Below, piece after piece: positions 1 to 7,527 of a stretch of DNA of 64,000 bases. The DNA is taken from assembly GCF_029623955.1 (NCBI RefSeq), contig NZ_JARSBP010000008.1, positions 62,001 through 126,000 on the forward strand. The letters run 5' to 3'. Numbering within the stretch: the first letter of the stretch is position 1; each line of letters begins with the position of its first letter. A program made the translations under genes and the position numbers. The DNA is from Mycobacterium sp. 236(2023) (lineage in GTDB: Bacteria > Actinomycetota > Actinomycetes > Mycobacteriales > Mycobacteriaceae). The notes under the pieces were generated by a model that saw only the letters and a program-made list of their open reading frames with translations, was not told the DNA's origin and did no database searches.

Positions 1-726
1 ATTGCACGTCGCGACGATCTCATCCTCGGTGAGTTGATCGCCCGACTCCTCGACGTGGATGAGCCCCGACATCAGGTCGTCACCCGGGTCACGGCGGCGT
101 CGGGCGATGAGGTCGCGCAGGTATCCCCGCAGCCACAGCCCGGCCTCCATCCGCGCGTCGAAATTGCCGTCCGTCGAGCCCGTCACGGTGATGAACGGAT
201 CCAGGCCCTGCGCGAGCAGCGCTGAGGCGGAACTGAACTGGGGCTCGTCTTCGAGTGGGACCCCGAGCAGGCGGCAGATCACCGCGACGGGGAGCGGATA
301 CGCCAGGCCTTCGATCGCGTCCCACTCCGGGCCGGCGTCGCGCAGCAGTCCGTCGACCATCGTGACGATGTCGGGTTCGAGCGCCTTGACGACTTTCGGG
401 ACGAACGCCTTGCTGACGAGCCTGCGCAGGCGCGTGTGATCCGGCGGGTCGAGGAACAGGAATCCGGGCGGACCGAATGGGCGCGCCTGCGCGCCGTCGG
501 CGATCGCACGCTGGGCCGCCGTGGACTTCAGCCGGTCGCTGGCCGCATCCGGATGCCGCAGCACCTCGTCGCAGTCGGCGAAGGTCGAGAACACCGTCAG
601 GTTGTTGGCAGGCAGCTGCATCGGGCCCTGTGCCCGGATCTGGCCGTAAACCGGGTACGGGTCTGCCCGCACCGCCGGATCGAGCATCTGCACGAGCAAT
701 GACTGCGGTTGGGCTGCGGTCGTCAT
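1..726 (-). CDS. Cytochrome P450, C-terminal part outside window
   Basis: This is the N-terminal 242 residues of a cytochrome P450, a haem monooxygenase that oxidises a lipophilic substrate with electrons from a ferredoxin. The frame is open from an ATG at 726 to the window edge. The segment FLDPPDHTRLRRLVSKAF is the typical P450 C-helix, whose His and Arg contact the haem propionates. The last visible residues (TEDEIVATC) lie just before the expected I-helix oxygen-binding motif. The haem-ligand Cys loop is therefore not visible. It lies 34 bases downstream of tgt on the same strand and may be co-transcribed with it. The CYP family cannot be told from this part. Confidence 0.9.
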   Translation of the reverse strand, partial: MTTAAQPQSLLVQMLDPAVRADPYPVYGQIRAQGPMQLPANNLTVFSTFADCDEVLRHPDAASDRLKSTAAQRAIADGAQARPFGPPGFLFLDPPDHTRLRRLVSKAFVPKVVKALEPDIVTMVDGLLRDAGPEWDAIEGLAYPLPVAVICRLLGVPLEDEPQFSSASALLAQGLDPFITVTGSTDGNFDARMEAGLWLRGYLRDLIARRRRDPGDDLMSGLIHVEESGDQLTEDEIVATCN

Positions 727-760
727 ACCTTATTGTGCACGCGTCTAAGAAGAGCGCAGG

Positions 761-1990
761 TCAAACCTTGGTCGCGTAGTAGCGGCCCAGGACGTGCTCA
801 CGCAGTTCGTCGAAACGGCCGGCCGGTATCGAGGCCCGGATGTCGTCGAGCAGGCGGATGACGAACCGCTCGTTGTGGATCGTGCACAGCGTGGCGGCCA
901 GGAACTCCTTGGCCTTAAACAGGTGGTGCAGATACGCCCGGGTGTACTTCGCGCACGTGTAGCAATCGCACTCGGCGTCGATGGGCGTGAAGTCACGGCG
1001 GTAGCGCGAGCCGGTGATGTTGTAGCGGCCGTGCACCGAGTACACCGCCGCGTTGCGCGCCACCCGCGACGGCGACACGCAGTCGAACGTGTCGGCCCCG
1101 GCCTCGACGGCGGCGAAAAGGTCATCGGGCTCGCTGATCCCCAGCAGATGCCGGGGCTTGTCGGCGGGAAGCTCACTGGTCACCCAGCCGACGATGGTCG
1201 CCAGATTCTGCTTCTCCAGGGCACCGCCGATCCCGTACCCGTCGAAACCTTCACCATGGTCGTCGACTATCGACAGCAACCCGCGCGTGGCCTGCCGTCG
1301 CAAGTCCTCGTACTGCGCACCCTGCACCACGCCGAACAGCGCCTGCGGCGGCTTGTGCGAGCGCACCTCGGACAACCGGCGATGCTCGGCCAGGCACCGC
1401 ACCGCCCACTCGTGGGTGCGCTGCACCGAGCTCTCCTGATAGGCGCGGGTGTTGACGAGCGTGGTCAGCTCGTCGAACGCGAAGATGATGTCCGCACCGA
1501 GCTGATGCTGGATACCGATCGACACCTCCGGGGTGAAGCGGTGCGTCGAACCGTCCAGATGGGACCTGAACGTCACCCCGTCGTCGTCGACGTGAGCCAG
1601 CCGCTCCTTCCCCTCGGCGATGATGTCGTCGGCCTGGACCCGTTCGGTGTCCATCGCCAGCACCTTCTTGAACCCGACACCCAGCGACATGACCTGGAAA
1701 CCGCCGCTGTCGGTGAACGTCGGCCCCGGCCAGTTCATGAACGCGCCCAGTCCGCCCGCCTCGTCGACGATGTCAGGCCCCGGTTGCAGGTACAGATGGT
1801 AGGCATTGGCCAGAACCGCCTGCGCACCAACCTCTTTCATGGTTTCGGGCAGGACGGCCTTCACGGTCGCCTGGGTGCCGACCGCGATGAACGCCGGAGT
1901 CTGGATGTCGCCGTGCGGCGTTCGGATCGTCCCGGTGCGGCCGAGTTGCCCGGTCAGTTCTGCGTCAACGCTAAAAAAGGGGTCTGGCAC
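761..1990 (-). CDS. tgt: tRNA-guanine (queuine-type) transglycosylase
   Basis: This enzyme exchanges the wobble guanine of GUN-anticodon tRNAs for a queuosine precursor or queuine. Motifs seen are TPAFIAVGTQATVK near the N-terminus, the base-binding DSGGFQVMSL, FDCVSPSRVARN with the probable nucleophile Asp near residue 303, and a C-terminal zinc site CDCYTC followed by LCTIHN. The length of 409 residues is normal for the family. I chose the GTG at 1990. A GTG at 2017 is also in frame but would overlap the divergent lipoprotein gene that starts at 2008. The substrate-pocket segment reads YGIGGALEK instead of the common GLAVGE type. No queuosine biosynthesis genes are visible, so salvage is possible. 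Confidence 0.88.
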   Translation of the reverse strand: MPDPFFSVDAELTGQLGRTGTIRTPHGDIQTPAFIAVGTQATVKAVLPETMKEVGAQAVLANAYHLYLQPGPDIVDEAGGLGAFMNWPGPTFTDSGGFQVMSLGVGFKKVLAMDTERVQADDIIAEGKERLAHVDDDGVTFRSHLDGSTHRFTPEVSIGIQHQLGADIIFAFDELTTLVNTRAYQESSVQRTHEWAVRCLAEHRRLSEVRSHKPPQALFGVVQGAQYEDLRRQATRGLLSIVDDHGEGFDGYGIGGALEKQNLATIVGWVTSELPADKPRHLLGISEPDDLFAAVEAGADTFDCVSPSRVARNAAVYSVHGRYNITGSRYRRDFTPIDAECDCYTCAKYTRAYLHHLFKAKEFLAATLCTIHNERFVIRLLDDIRASIPAGRFDELREHVLGRYYATKV

Positions 1991-1994
1991 GTCG

Positions 1995-2000
1995 TAGATT
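1995..2000 (+). promoter_or_regulatory. Candidate leaderless -10 box (TAGATT)
   Basis: TAGATT ends 7 bases before the GTG at 2008, the spacing expected for a mycobacterial leaderless transcript whose first base is the start codon. Confidence 0.45.
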
Positions 2001-2007
2001 CTGCACT

Positions 2008-2463
2008 GTGAGCACACGCTTTACTTGGGCCGTGTCGGTCGCGGCAATCGCACTCGTACTCGCGGGATGCTCATCGCAGCCGCCCGAGTACACGCCTGCA
2101 CCCGGCACGCTCGTGGCCGGCACCGCGCAGGTCACCGTCAACGGGGCCGACGCGGGCACCACCGATCTCGTGCAGTGCGACCCCGCGGGGACGCTGATGA
2201 TCATGAAGACCGGCGACCCGAAGAACCCCGAGGCCCCCGGGATCTCGGCGATGGTCCAGAGCCGGGACGAACTCGTGGTTCGCGAGGTCGGCATTCTCGA
2301 CCTCGGGGGTTTCACCGGCAGCTACAACGACGGCCTCGGCGGCGAGGCGTCAGTCTCGATGACGGGACGCACCTACAACATCCAGGGCACCGCCGACGGC
2401 TTCGCGACGGACAACCCCAGCTTTCGAACAACAGGCAACTTTCAGATCAAGATCGCGTGCTAG
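2008..2463 (+). CDS. LpqH/LppE-like surface lipoprotein
   Basis: A 151-residue exported lipoprotein. It has a short basic N-terminus, a hydrophobic stretch and the lipobox LAGC, so Cys21 should be lipidated. The mature part (VTVNGADAG, GEASVSMTGRTYNIQGTADG and a C-terminal Cys) follows the pattern of the 19 kDa antigen family, as does the next gene downstream. The two are probably an old tandem duplication. The GTG start leaves only 17 bases to the divergent tgt start and no Shine-Dalgarno site. The exact ligand is unknown; the family is cell-envelope associated. Confidence 0.8.
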   Translation: MSTRFTWAVSVAAIALVLAGCSSQPPEYTPAPGTLVAGTAQVTVNGADAGTTDLVQCDPAGTLMIMKTGDPKNPEAPGISAMVQSRDELVVREVGILDLGGFTGSYNDGLGGEASVSMTGRTYNIQGTADGFATDNPSFRTTGNFQIKIAC

Positions 2464-2538
2464 CCGCATTTCTGTGTTCATACTGCTCGAGATGAATCGC
2501 CGGTCTCGGCGAATCACACGACACAAAGGAGAACCGTG

Positions 2539-2997
2539 ATGAACCGCAACATCCTCGTCGCAGTGGGTGGCGCAGCGATCATCATCGCAGGCCTGTCGGG
2601 CTGCGGGTCGGACAAGTCGGAGACGTCGGGAGAGACCTCCTCGGCCGCTTCGGCCGAGGGCAAGAGCACCGTCACCATCGACGGCGCCGACCAGGAGGTC
2701 AAGGGCACCGTCGTGTGCTCTGACATGGGCGGCAACACGAACATCGCGATCGGCGACGCGAGCACGGGCGTCGGCGCGGTCGTCACCACCGGCGACGAGC
2801 CGAGCGTCGTCTCGGTCGGCCTCGGCAACGTCAACGGCGTCACGCTCGGCTATGCCAGCGGCGCCGGACAGGGCGAAGCCAAGGTCGAGAAAGACGACAA
2901 GACCTACAAGATCTCGGGCACCGCAACCGGCGTCGACATGGCCAACCCCATGCAGCCGGTCAACAAGCCGTTCGAGATCGAGGTGACCTGCCCGTAG
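2539..2997 (+). CDS. lpqH: 19 kDa lipoprotein antigen LpqH
   Basis: A 152-residue lipoprotein closely matching the mycobacterial 19 kDa antigen as I remember it. It has a signal peptide with lipobox LSGC, a Ser/Thr/Glu-rich linker after the lipidated Cys, then VTIDGADQEVKG, VGLGNVNGVTLGY and GTATGVDMANPM with a final VTC. In pathogenic species LpqH is a TLR2-active, often glycosylated surface lipoprotein. I chose the ATG at 2539 because the N-terminus then reads MNRNILVAV and the AAAGGAG site sits about 7 bases upstream. A GTG three bases earlier is the alternative. Confidence 0.93.
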   Translation: MNRNILVAVGGAAIIIAGLSGCGSDKSETSGETSSAASAEGKSTVTIDGADQEVKGTVVCSDMGGNTNIAIGDASTGVGAVVTTGDEPSVVSVGLGNVNGVTLGYASGAGQGEAKVEKDDKTYKISGTATGVDMANPMQPVNKPFEIEVTCP

Positions 2998-3010
2998 TCA
3001 CACCGGATGT

Positions 3011-3046
3011 CGGCTACACGCCATGTCTCAGAAGGGCGTGTAGCCG
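3011..3046. terminator. Hairpin between convergent genes
   Basis: CGGCTACACGCC (3011-3022) and its exact reverse complement (3035-3046) form a 12-bp stem with a 12-base loop. It sits just after lpqH and overlaps the last codons of the convergent secreted-protein gene, so it could stop transcription from both sides. There is no strong T tract. Confidence 0.55.
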
Positions 3047-3372
3047 GCCGCCGATTGCCGAAGCTGCCAGATCTGCGGCGGGCACAGCTCGTTGACCGCC
3101 TGATTGATCAGGTACCCCGCCTGGAAATAGTCGGTGGTGTGGAAGTCGGCCTTCACCTGGTTGACCAAATCGGTGTAGCTCATCTTGGACGCCACGCGGG
3201 CACAGATCGAGTTGCCGTACGCGATCGCGGCGTCCGCATTGGGGAAGTTGTAGCCGGGACGGACGTGCACGTTGACCAGGTAGGCGATGCTGTCGGCGTT
3301 CGCCACCGGTGCAGCGACCAGGGCGGCCGAGGACATCAGGCCCACCGATAAAACCCCTACCAGCGACTTCAT
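3028..3372 (-). CDS. DUF732-type small secreted protein
   Basis: A 114-residue protein with a clear Sec signal peptide (MKSLVGVLSVGLMSSAALVA, cleavage near ANA-DS). It is followed by an all-alpha DUF732-like domain with two cysteines (NSICARV and NELCPPQIW) that probably form a disulfide. Such proteins are abundant in mycobacteria and are exported, but their role is unknown. Its stop codon is inside the shared hairpin with lpqH. It starts face to face with the next secreted-protein gene, 45 bases away. Confidence 0.75.
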   Translation of the reverse strand: MKSLVGVLSVGLMSSAALVAAPVANADSIAYLVNVHVRPGYNFPNADAAIAYGNSICARVASKMSYTDLVNQVKADFHTTDYFQAGYLINQAVNELCPPQIWQLRQSAAGYTPF

Positions 3373-3380
3373 GGATCATG

Positions 3381-3386
3381 ACCCTA
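3381..3386 (-). promoter_or_regulatory. Candidate -10 box (TAGGGT)
   Basis: On the minus strand TAGGGT ends 8 bases before the ATG at 3372. It is compatible with a leaderless or near-leaderless transcript of the DUF732 gene. Confidence 0.35.
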
Positions 3387-3404
3387 CGCCCTGCGGCCTC
3401 GACT

Positions 3405-3410
3405 TAGGGT
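3405..3410 (+). promoter_or_regulatory. Candidate leaderless -10 box (TAGGGT)
   Basis: TAGGGT ends 7 bases before the ATG at 3418, and no ribosome binding site is visible. Confidence 0.4.
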
Positions 3411-3417
3411 GTAGACC

Positions 3418-3786
3418 ATGAAGCTGATGGCAGTGACGGCGATCGCCGGGGGCCTGTTCGCGATGCCGCTCATCGGCGCAGGGAGCGCCTCCGCGCTCCC
3501 CTACCCGTGCGACGGTTCAGCCTGCGTGCCGTATGTGAACACCGAGGCGCAGCTGGGCGAGCACTGCAACCAGAACACGCGCTACAACTTCGGTGTCGAC
3601 GCGTCGGGCAACACGCTGGCCTGCAATTCGAAAAGTACGTGGGTGTCCTCGCCACAACTGGTCGGCATACGCACCCTGCGCTCGCCGTGCGACTCCTCGG
3701 GGGTTGCGCAGAGCCCCGACGGGATTCCGCTCAAATGCGACGCCGGCGCGTGGAGTGCCGACTATTACGTGATGTTCTACGGCTAG
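3418..3786 (+). CDS. Cysteine-rich small secreted protein
   Basis: A 122-residue protein with a Sec signal peptide (MKLMAVTAIAGGLFAMPLIG, predicted cleavage after SASA). The mature part has six cysteines (PYPCDGSACVPYV, GEHCNQN, LACNSK, SPCDSSG, KCDAG), which suggests disulfide bonding outside the membrane. I do not recognise the family. Similar short secreted proteins occur widely in mycobacteria. Its stop overlaps the stop of the convergent downstream gene by a few bases. Confidence 0.7.
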   Translation: MKLMAVTAIAGGLFAMPLIGAGSASALPYPCDGSACVPYVNTEAQLGEHCNQNTRYNFGVDASGNTLACNSKSTWVSSPQLVGIRTLRSPCDSSGVAQSPDGIPLKCDAGAWSADYYVMFYG

Positions 3787-4853
3787 GGCGCAGCCCTGCT
3801 GAAGCCGGTGCCGCTGTAGATCAGCGGCAGGGTCGCCGATGTCGCGAACCCGGGCGGCGCCTCACACACCGCGGGAACGGCGTTGAGCACCTGCATCGCC
3901 GTCGCGACGTTCGCCGACCGCACATGCTCGGCCATCGTCGCCTCACGGGTGAAGCTCGCCAGCGAGAAGAAATGGGTCTGCATCGATGGATCGCCCTCAA
4001 TCGTCAACGTCCACCCGTGCCGGGGCTTGGGCCAGTGCGCCGGGTACTCGTTGCCGACCGTCCACAGCGTCTCGATCTCGACCAACGTCTCGCCGCCGCG
4101 CACACCCTTCCAGTTCCACCGTTGCCCGGCCGTCGTCCCGGCCCGCAGCACATGGTCGAAGATCTGGTGATCCTGCTGTGCGGCAACAGCTTCGACAGTC
4201 GCGGTGACATCGTCCAGGTCGGCGTTGAGGGCATCCCCGATGAACCACACCTGCTCGGTGAAGATGGAACTGTTGAACGCCAGGAAGTCGGTGGCTGTCG
4301 GACTGATCGACTCCACCGGTTCACCGAACCCCATGTTGTCGAACGTGATTCCGGTGCTTTCGTACACCGACCAGTCGGCACGCTCCTGCAGCGTGACCTT
4401 CTCCACGGTGCGGCTCATCCCCGTCATCGCCAGTGGAAGGACACCGGACAGGTTGCCGGGGTTGATGCCGCTGCCGTGCACCGAGCTGCCGCCCTTCTTA
4501 CAGGCTGCGAGCACCTTGTCCCGGTCGGCCGCGGCCATCCGCTGCGGGTGGAACATGAACGCCGTCGTCGCAACGCTTTTCCCGCTGGCCAGGATCGCGC
4601 ACACATCGTCGAGGCAGGCGGTGCGCGGCGTGTAGAGCACGCAGTCGGCGTCGGCTGCGAGGATGGCGTCGACATCGGTGGTCGCGACCACGCCGATGGG
4701 CTGACGGCCGAGGATCTCCCCGATGTCGACGCCGTCCTTGTCCTCGGAGTAGACCCTCGCGCCGACGAGCTCGATGTTCTTGGGGTGATCCAGGATCGCC
4801 GTCATCATCTCGGCACCGACAGCGCCTGTGCCCCACTGAATCACCCGATACAC
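3783..4853 (-). CDS. DapB-like NAD(P)-binding oxidoreductase
   Basis: A 356-residue protein with an N-terminal Rossmann fold. VIQWGTGAVGAEMM is the dinucleotide-binding loop, and ADCVLYTPR and GKSVATTAF continue the fold. It resembles the N-terminal domain of dihydrodipicolinate reductase, but the C-terminal part is different. Mycobacteria carry many members of this group. Substrates are generally unknown; 2,4-diaminopentanoate dehydrogenase-type relatives exist. The frame is open far upstream through the opposite gene, but MVYRVIQWGTG from the GTG at 4853 is the natural start. It faces the flavoprotein gene with 33 bases between start codons. Confidence 0.75.
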   Translation of the reverse strand: MYRVIQWGTGAVGAEMMTAILDHPKNIELVGARVYSEDKDGVDIGEILGRQPIGVVATTDVDAILAADADCVLYTPRTACLDDVCAILASGKSVATTAFMFHPQRMAAADRDKVLAACKKGGSSVHGSGINPGNLSGVLPLAMTGMSRTVEKVTLQERADWSVYESTGITFDNMGFGEPVESISPTATDFLAFNSSIFTEQVWFIGDALNADLDDVTATVEAVAAQQDHQIFDHVLRAGTTAGQRWNWKGVRGGETLVEIETLWTVGNEYPAHWPKPRHGWTLTIEGDPSMQTHFFSLASFTREATMAEHVRSANVATAMQVLNAVPAVCEAPPGFATSATLPLIYSGTGFSRAAP

Positions 4854-4860
4854 AGGCCGG

Positions 4861-4866
4861 ACGGTA
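4861..4866 (-). promoter_or_regulatory. Candidate leaderless -10 box (TACCGT)
   Basis: TACCGT on the minus strand lies exactly 7 bases from the GTG at 4853. It pairs with a plus-strand box 7 bases further on that serves the divergent gene. Confidence 0.5.
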
Positions 4867-4873
4867 GCAGGAT

Positions 4874-4879
4874 TACGGT
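4874..4879 (+). promoter_or_regulatory. Candidate leaderless -10 box (TACGGT)
   Basis: TACGGT ends exactly 7 bases before the GTG at 4887. Both promoters of the divergent pair fit into 33 bases. Confidence 0.5.
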
Positions 4880-4886
4880 TACGCCC

Positions 4887-5804
4887 GTGACCAATCGTGT
4901 TCAGGAACTGCTCGGCGTCGAGTATCCGGTCGTCCAGGCGCCGATGACCTACATCGCCCGCGCCGAGCTCGCGGCGGCGGTGTCCGAAGGCGGCGGCCTC
5001 GGAATGATCGAGACCCTCACCGAGGAGGGGCGCGCCGACCTGCTGCGGGTGCGCGACCTGACCGACCGCCCGGTGGCGGCCAACCTGATGATCCAGGGCT
5101 GGAAGCGGGACCCGTCGATTGTCGATGTCCTCGCCTCGGCCGGGGTGCGGCACGTGTTCACCTCGGCCGGTGACCCGGCGTTGTTCACATCCCGACTGCA
5201 CGACGCCGGCATGACGGTGGTGCACGTGGTCGGCTCCCTCAAAGGCGCGCTCAAGGCCGCAGACGCAGGCGTCGACGCACTGGTCGTCGAAGGTGTCGAG
5301 GGCGGTGGTTTCAAGTCCGCGCTCGGGGCATCGACGATGGTGCTGCTGCCGCTGATCGCCGAACGTGTTGTGCTGCCGCTGATCTGCGCGGGCGGCATCT
5401 GCGACGCGCGGTCCGCAGCGGCGGCCGTGGTACTCGGCGCCGAAGGTCTGCAGATGGGCACGCGCATGCTGGCCAGCGTCGAAGCCTCGGTGCACGCGAA
5501 CTTCAAGGATGCGATCGTCGCTGCCGACGACTCCGGGACGATCATGCTGGACATCCCCGGCAATCCGACGATGCGCGTGCTGCGCACCGGGCTCGCCGCG
5601 CGCATCGGCGAACACGACCCGCAGGCGCAACTGCTGGGCCGCATCACCGATCTCTACTTCGGCGGCGACCTCGATGCCAGTGTCGCCAACACCGGTCAGG
5701 TGTCGTCGCGAATCACCGACCTGCAGCCCGTCGCCGAGATCGTGCGGCGCACCTGGGGCAACATCCAGGCGGTGTTGGAAGAGACACGTACTCGACTCGA
5801 TTGA
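4887..5804 (+). CDS. Nitronate monooxygenase-family flavoprotein
   Basis: A 305-residue FMN-dependent TIM-barrel protein of the 2-nitropropane dioxygenase/nitronate monooxygenase family. The substrate- and FMN-binding stretches are visible: YPVVQAPM near the N-terminus, AGVDALVVEGVEGGG in the middle, and ICAGGICDARSAAAAVVLGA followed by LQMGTRMLAS. The family oxidises alkyl nitronates, but many actinobacterial members have other or unknown substrates. The usual His of class I enzymes is not obvious in VEGVEGGGF. It is divergent from a DapB-like oxidoreductase, so the pair may be co-regulated. Confidence 0.85.
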   Translation: MTNRVQELLGVEYPVVQAPMTYIARAELAAAVSEGGGLGMIETLTEEGRADLLRVRDLTDRPVAANLMIQGWKRDPSIVDVLASAGVRHVFTSAGDPALFTSRLHDAGMTVVHVVGSLKGALKAADAGVDALVVEGVEGGGFKSALGASTMVLLPLIAERVVLPLICAGGICDARSAAAAVVLGAEGLQMGTRMLASVEASVHANFKDAIVAADDSGTIMLDIPGNPTMRVLRTGLAARIGEHDPQAQLLGRITDLYFGGDLDASVANTGQVSSRITDLQPVAEIVRRTWGNIQAVLEETRTRLD

Positions 5805-5828
5805 GCTGTCCGCTGACAGGGCACACTC

Positions 5829-6176
5829 GTGTTCATGGACGGCGACTACGACGACGCAGGACCCGACGACACCCTCGGCCCCAGTGAATCGCTGGACTCC
5901 GACGAAGTCCGCAACGACGACGGCGACATCGTCGTCGATCCACCTGATAAGTGGATCGAGGCCGAGGAACATCAGACGCTCGATGAGCAGCTCGCCGCCG
6001 AGGAGCCGGATGTCGAACCCGACGAGGAGCCCCTCGACGACCGGCCGACCCGCCGCAACCGCGGGCAGATCGACGGCACCCCGGAGGACGGAGATTCGTT
6101 CTTCACGGTCGTCGACGACGATGAGCGGGAACGCGTTCCCGGCGATGACGAGGCCGACTCGATCATCGAGGACTGA
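5829..6176 (+). CDS. Highly acidic DUF5709-like protein
   Basis: A 115-residue protein, strongly Asp/Glu-rich and without signal peptide or membrane segment. The core DIVVDPPDKWIEAEEHQTLD followed by QLAAEEPDV resembles actinobacterial DUF5709. The function is unknown and the composition suggests it is largely disordered. A GTG at 5829 and an ATG at 5835 are both possible starts; no clear Shine-Dalgarno site separates them. The gene lies 24 bases after the flavoprotein gene and 14 bases before ferritin. Confidence 0.65.
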   Translation: MFMDGDYDDAGPDDTLGPSESLDSDEVRNDDGDIVVDPPDKWIEAEEHQTLDEQLAAEEPDVEPDEEPLDDRPTRRNRGQIDGTPEDGDSFFTVVDDDERERVPGDDEADSIIED

Positions 6177-6178
6177 CG

Positions 6179-6184
6179 TACTAT
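6179..6184 (+). promoter_or_regulatory. Candidate leaderless -10 box (TACTAT)
   Basis: TACTAT ends 6 bases before the ATG of the ferritin gene. It overlaps the end of the preceding gene, which suggests ferritin can be expressed on its own. I saw no clear IdeR-type iron box. Confidence 0.45.
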
Positions 6185-6190
6185 CCGCGT

Positions 6191-6742
6191 ATGGCAAACG
6201 CGATGGTCGAAGGTCACGCCGAATTTCACAAGATGCTCCATGACCAAATTCGTCGAGAATTCACCGCTTCGCAGCAATACATTGCCATCGCGATTTACTT
6301 CGACTCGAATCATTTGCCCCAACTCGCGCAACGCTTTTACTCCCAGGCCACCGAAGAGCGCAGCCACGCGATGATGATGGTCCAGTATCTGCTGGACCGT
6401 GATGTCGAGGTCGAGGTCAGCGGCGTAGACGATGTGATCACCAAGTTCGAGTCGGCCCACGATGCCGTCGAACTGGCGCTCAAACAGGAAAACGAGGTGA
6501 CGCGTCAGATCACCGATCTGACGCGTGCGGCACGCGACGGAAATGACTTCCTCGGCGAACGATTCATGGGGTGGTTTCTGCAGGAGCAGGTCGAAGAGGT
6601 GGCGAGCATGAGCGAATTGTTGGCCGTCGTGGACACTGCCGCCGGCAACATCTTCGACCTCGAGGCGTATGTGGCCCGCGAACTCAACGGCCCATCCACT
6701 CCCGACCCGACGGCACCGAAGGCCGCGGGCGCCGGTTTCTGA
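6191..6742 (+). CDS. bfrB: Ferritin (BfrB-type)
   Basis: A 183-residue iron-storage ferritin that should form a 24-subunit cage. It oxidises Fe(II) at a di-iron centre and stores Fe(III). Ferroxidase-centre residues are recognisable: the first-helix Glu in IRREFTASQQY and the Glu and His in TEERSHA, with later acidic residues in LQEQVEEV. The 183-residue length and the flexible Pro/Ala-rich tail match mycobacterial BfrB rather than the haem-containing BfrA. It ends 3 bases before the stop of the convergent DeoR regulator. Confidence 0.93.
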   Translation: MANAMVEGHAEFHKMLHDQIRREFTASQQYIAIAIYFDSNHLPQLAQRFYSQATEERSHAMMMVQYLLDRDVEVEVSGVDDVITKFESAHDAVELALKQENEVTRQITDLTRAARDGNDFLGERFMGWFLQEQVEEVASMSELLAVVDTAAGNIFDLEAYVARELNGPSTPDPTAPKAAGAGF

Positions 6743-6745
6743 GCT

Positions 6746-7507
6746 TCAGCCCCGCAACACGACCGGGCCGAGAGCCTCGTACCGCCGCGCGTCACTGGGC
6801 GCGAGTTCGGAACCGGTCACGATCGATTCGAAGTCGGACACCTTCGCGAACCGGCAGAAGCTGCTCTCCCCGAACTTCGAATGCGCGGCGACGAGGATGG
6901 GTCGGCGGGCCACCGTGACCGCGGCGTTCTTCACCGCGGCGACGGCGGGGTCGGGCGTCGTCAGCCCGTGTTCCAGCGAGATCCCGTTCGTACCAACGAA
7001 AGCCACGTCGATGACGAGGCTGCGGAGCATGTCCACGGCCCAGTGGTCGACGGTGGCCAAGGTGCGTCCGCGCATCCGCCCACCGAGTAGGAGGACGGTG
7101 ACGGTGCGGCTGTGGGCCAGCGCCTCGGCTGCGAGCAGGGACGACGTCACCACCGTCACGTCCTCGTCCGAGAGGCGCTCGGCGATGAGCCGCGGCGTGA
7201 ATCCCTCGTCGAGATAGACGGTCTCGGCGCCGTGCAGTAGCTCCGTCGCCGCGCCTGCGATCCGGTGCTTCTGCGCCAGATCCACCTGACTGCGGTATTC
7301 GACCCCCGATTCGAAGGCGGCCGTCTCCATCGGCACGGCGCCACCGTGCACCCGTTTGAGGAGACGGCGGCCCGCCAGCACCTTCAGGTCGCGCCGGATC
7401 GTCTCGCTCGCGACGTCGAGTTCTGTCGCGAGCGAGGCGACGTCGACCCGCCCGCGGGTGCGGGCGAATTCGACGATCCGGCCTTGACGGGTGTCGGAAT
7501 CCACCAC
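6746..7507 (-). CDS. DeoR-family transcriptional regulator
   Basis: A 253-residue DeoR/GlpR-type repressor. The N-terminal winged helix-turn-helix (about residues 8-57) has the diagnostic VASETIRRDLKVL and LLKRVHGGAV. The C-terminal sensor domain is of the sugar-phosphate-binding type (VYLDEGFT, VVTSSLLAAEAL, VAFVGTNGIS). It lies 20 bases downstream of the PTS gene on the same strand, so it probably represses this PTS and the divergent dehydrogenase and is relieved by a sugar or polyol phosphate. Confidence 0.9.
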   Translation of the reverse strand: MVDSDTRQGRIVEFARTRGRVDVASLATELDVASETIRRDLKVLAGRRLLKRVHGGAVPMETAAFESGVEYRSQVDLAQKHRIAGAATELLHGAETVYLDEGFTPRLIAERLSDEDVTVVTSSLLAAEALAHSRTVTVLLLGGRMRGRTLATVDHWAVDMLRSLVIDVAFVGTNGISLEHGLTTPDPAVAAVKNAAVTVARRPILVAAHSKFGESSFCRFAKVSDFESIVTGSELAPSDARRYEALGPVVLRG

Positions 7508-7527
7508 GACAGGCTACTTTTCGGCGG

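Noticed and set aside
794..2011. Long plus-strand open frame of about 400 codons opposite tgt
   Set aside because: Arg/Gly/Val-rich translation with no motif; it is the mirror of a gene with strong tgt motifs in a GC-rich genome.
2497..2512. 6-bp hairpin TCGCCG-GTCT-CGGCGA between the two lipoprotein genes
   Set aside because: Short stem without T tract; common by chance at this GC content.
3787..4886. N-terminal extension of the flavoprotein frame back to 3507
   Set aside because: It covers the opposite DapB-like gene; the conserved protein starts with VTNRVQELLG at 4887.
4854..6197. N-terminal extension of the minus-strand DapB-like frame to about 800 codons
   Set aside because: The extra part lies antisense to the flavoprotein gene, has no motifs, and the Rossmann loop begins right after the GTG at 4853.
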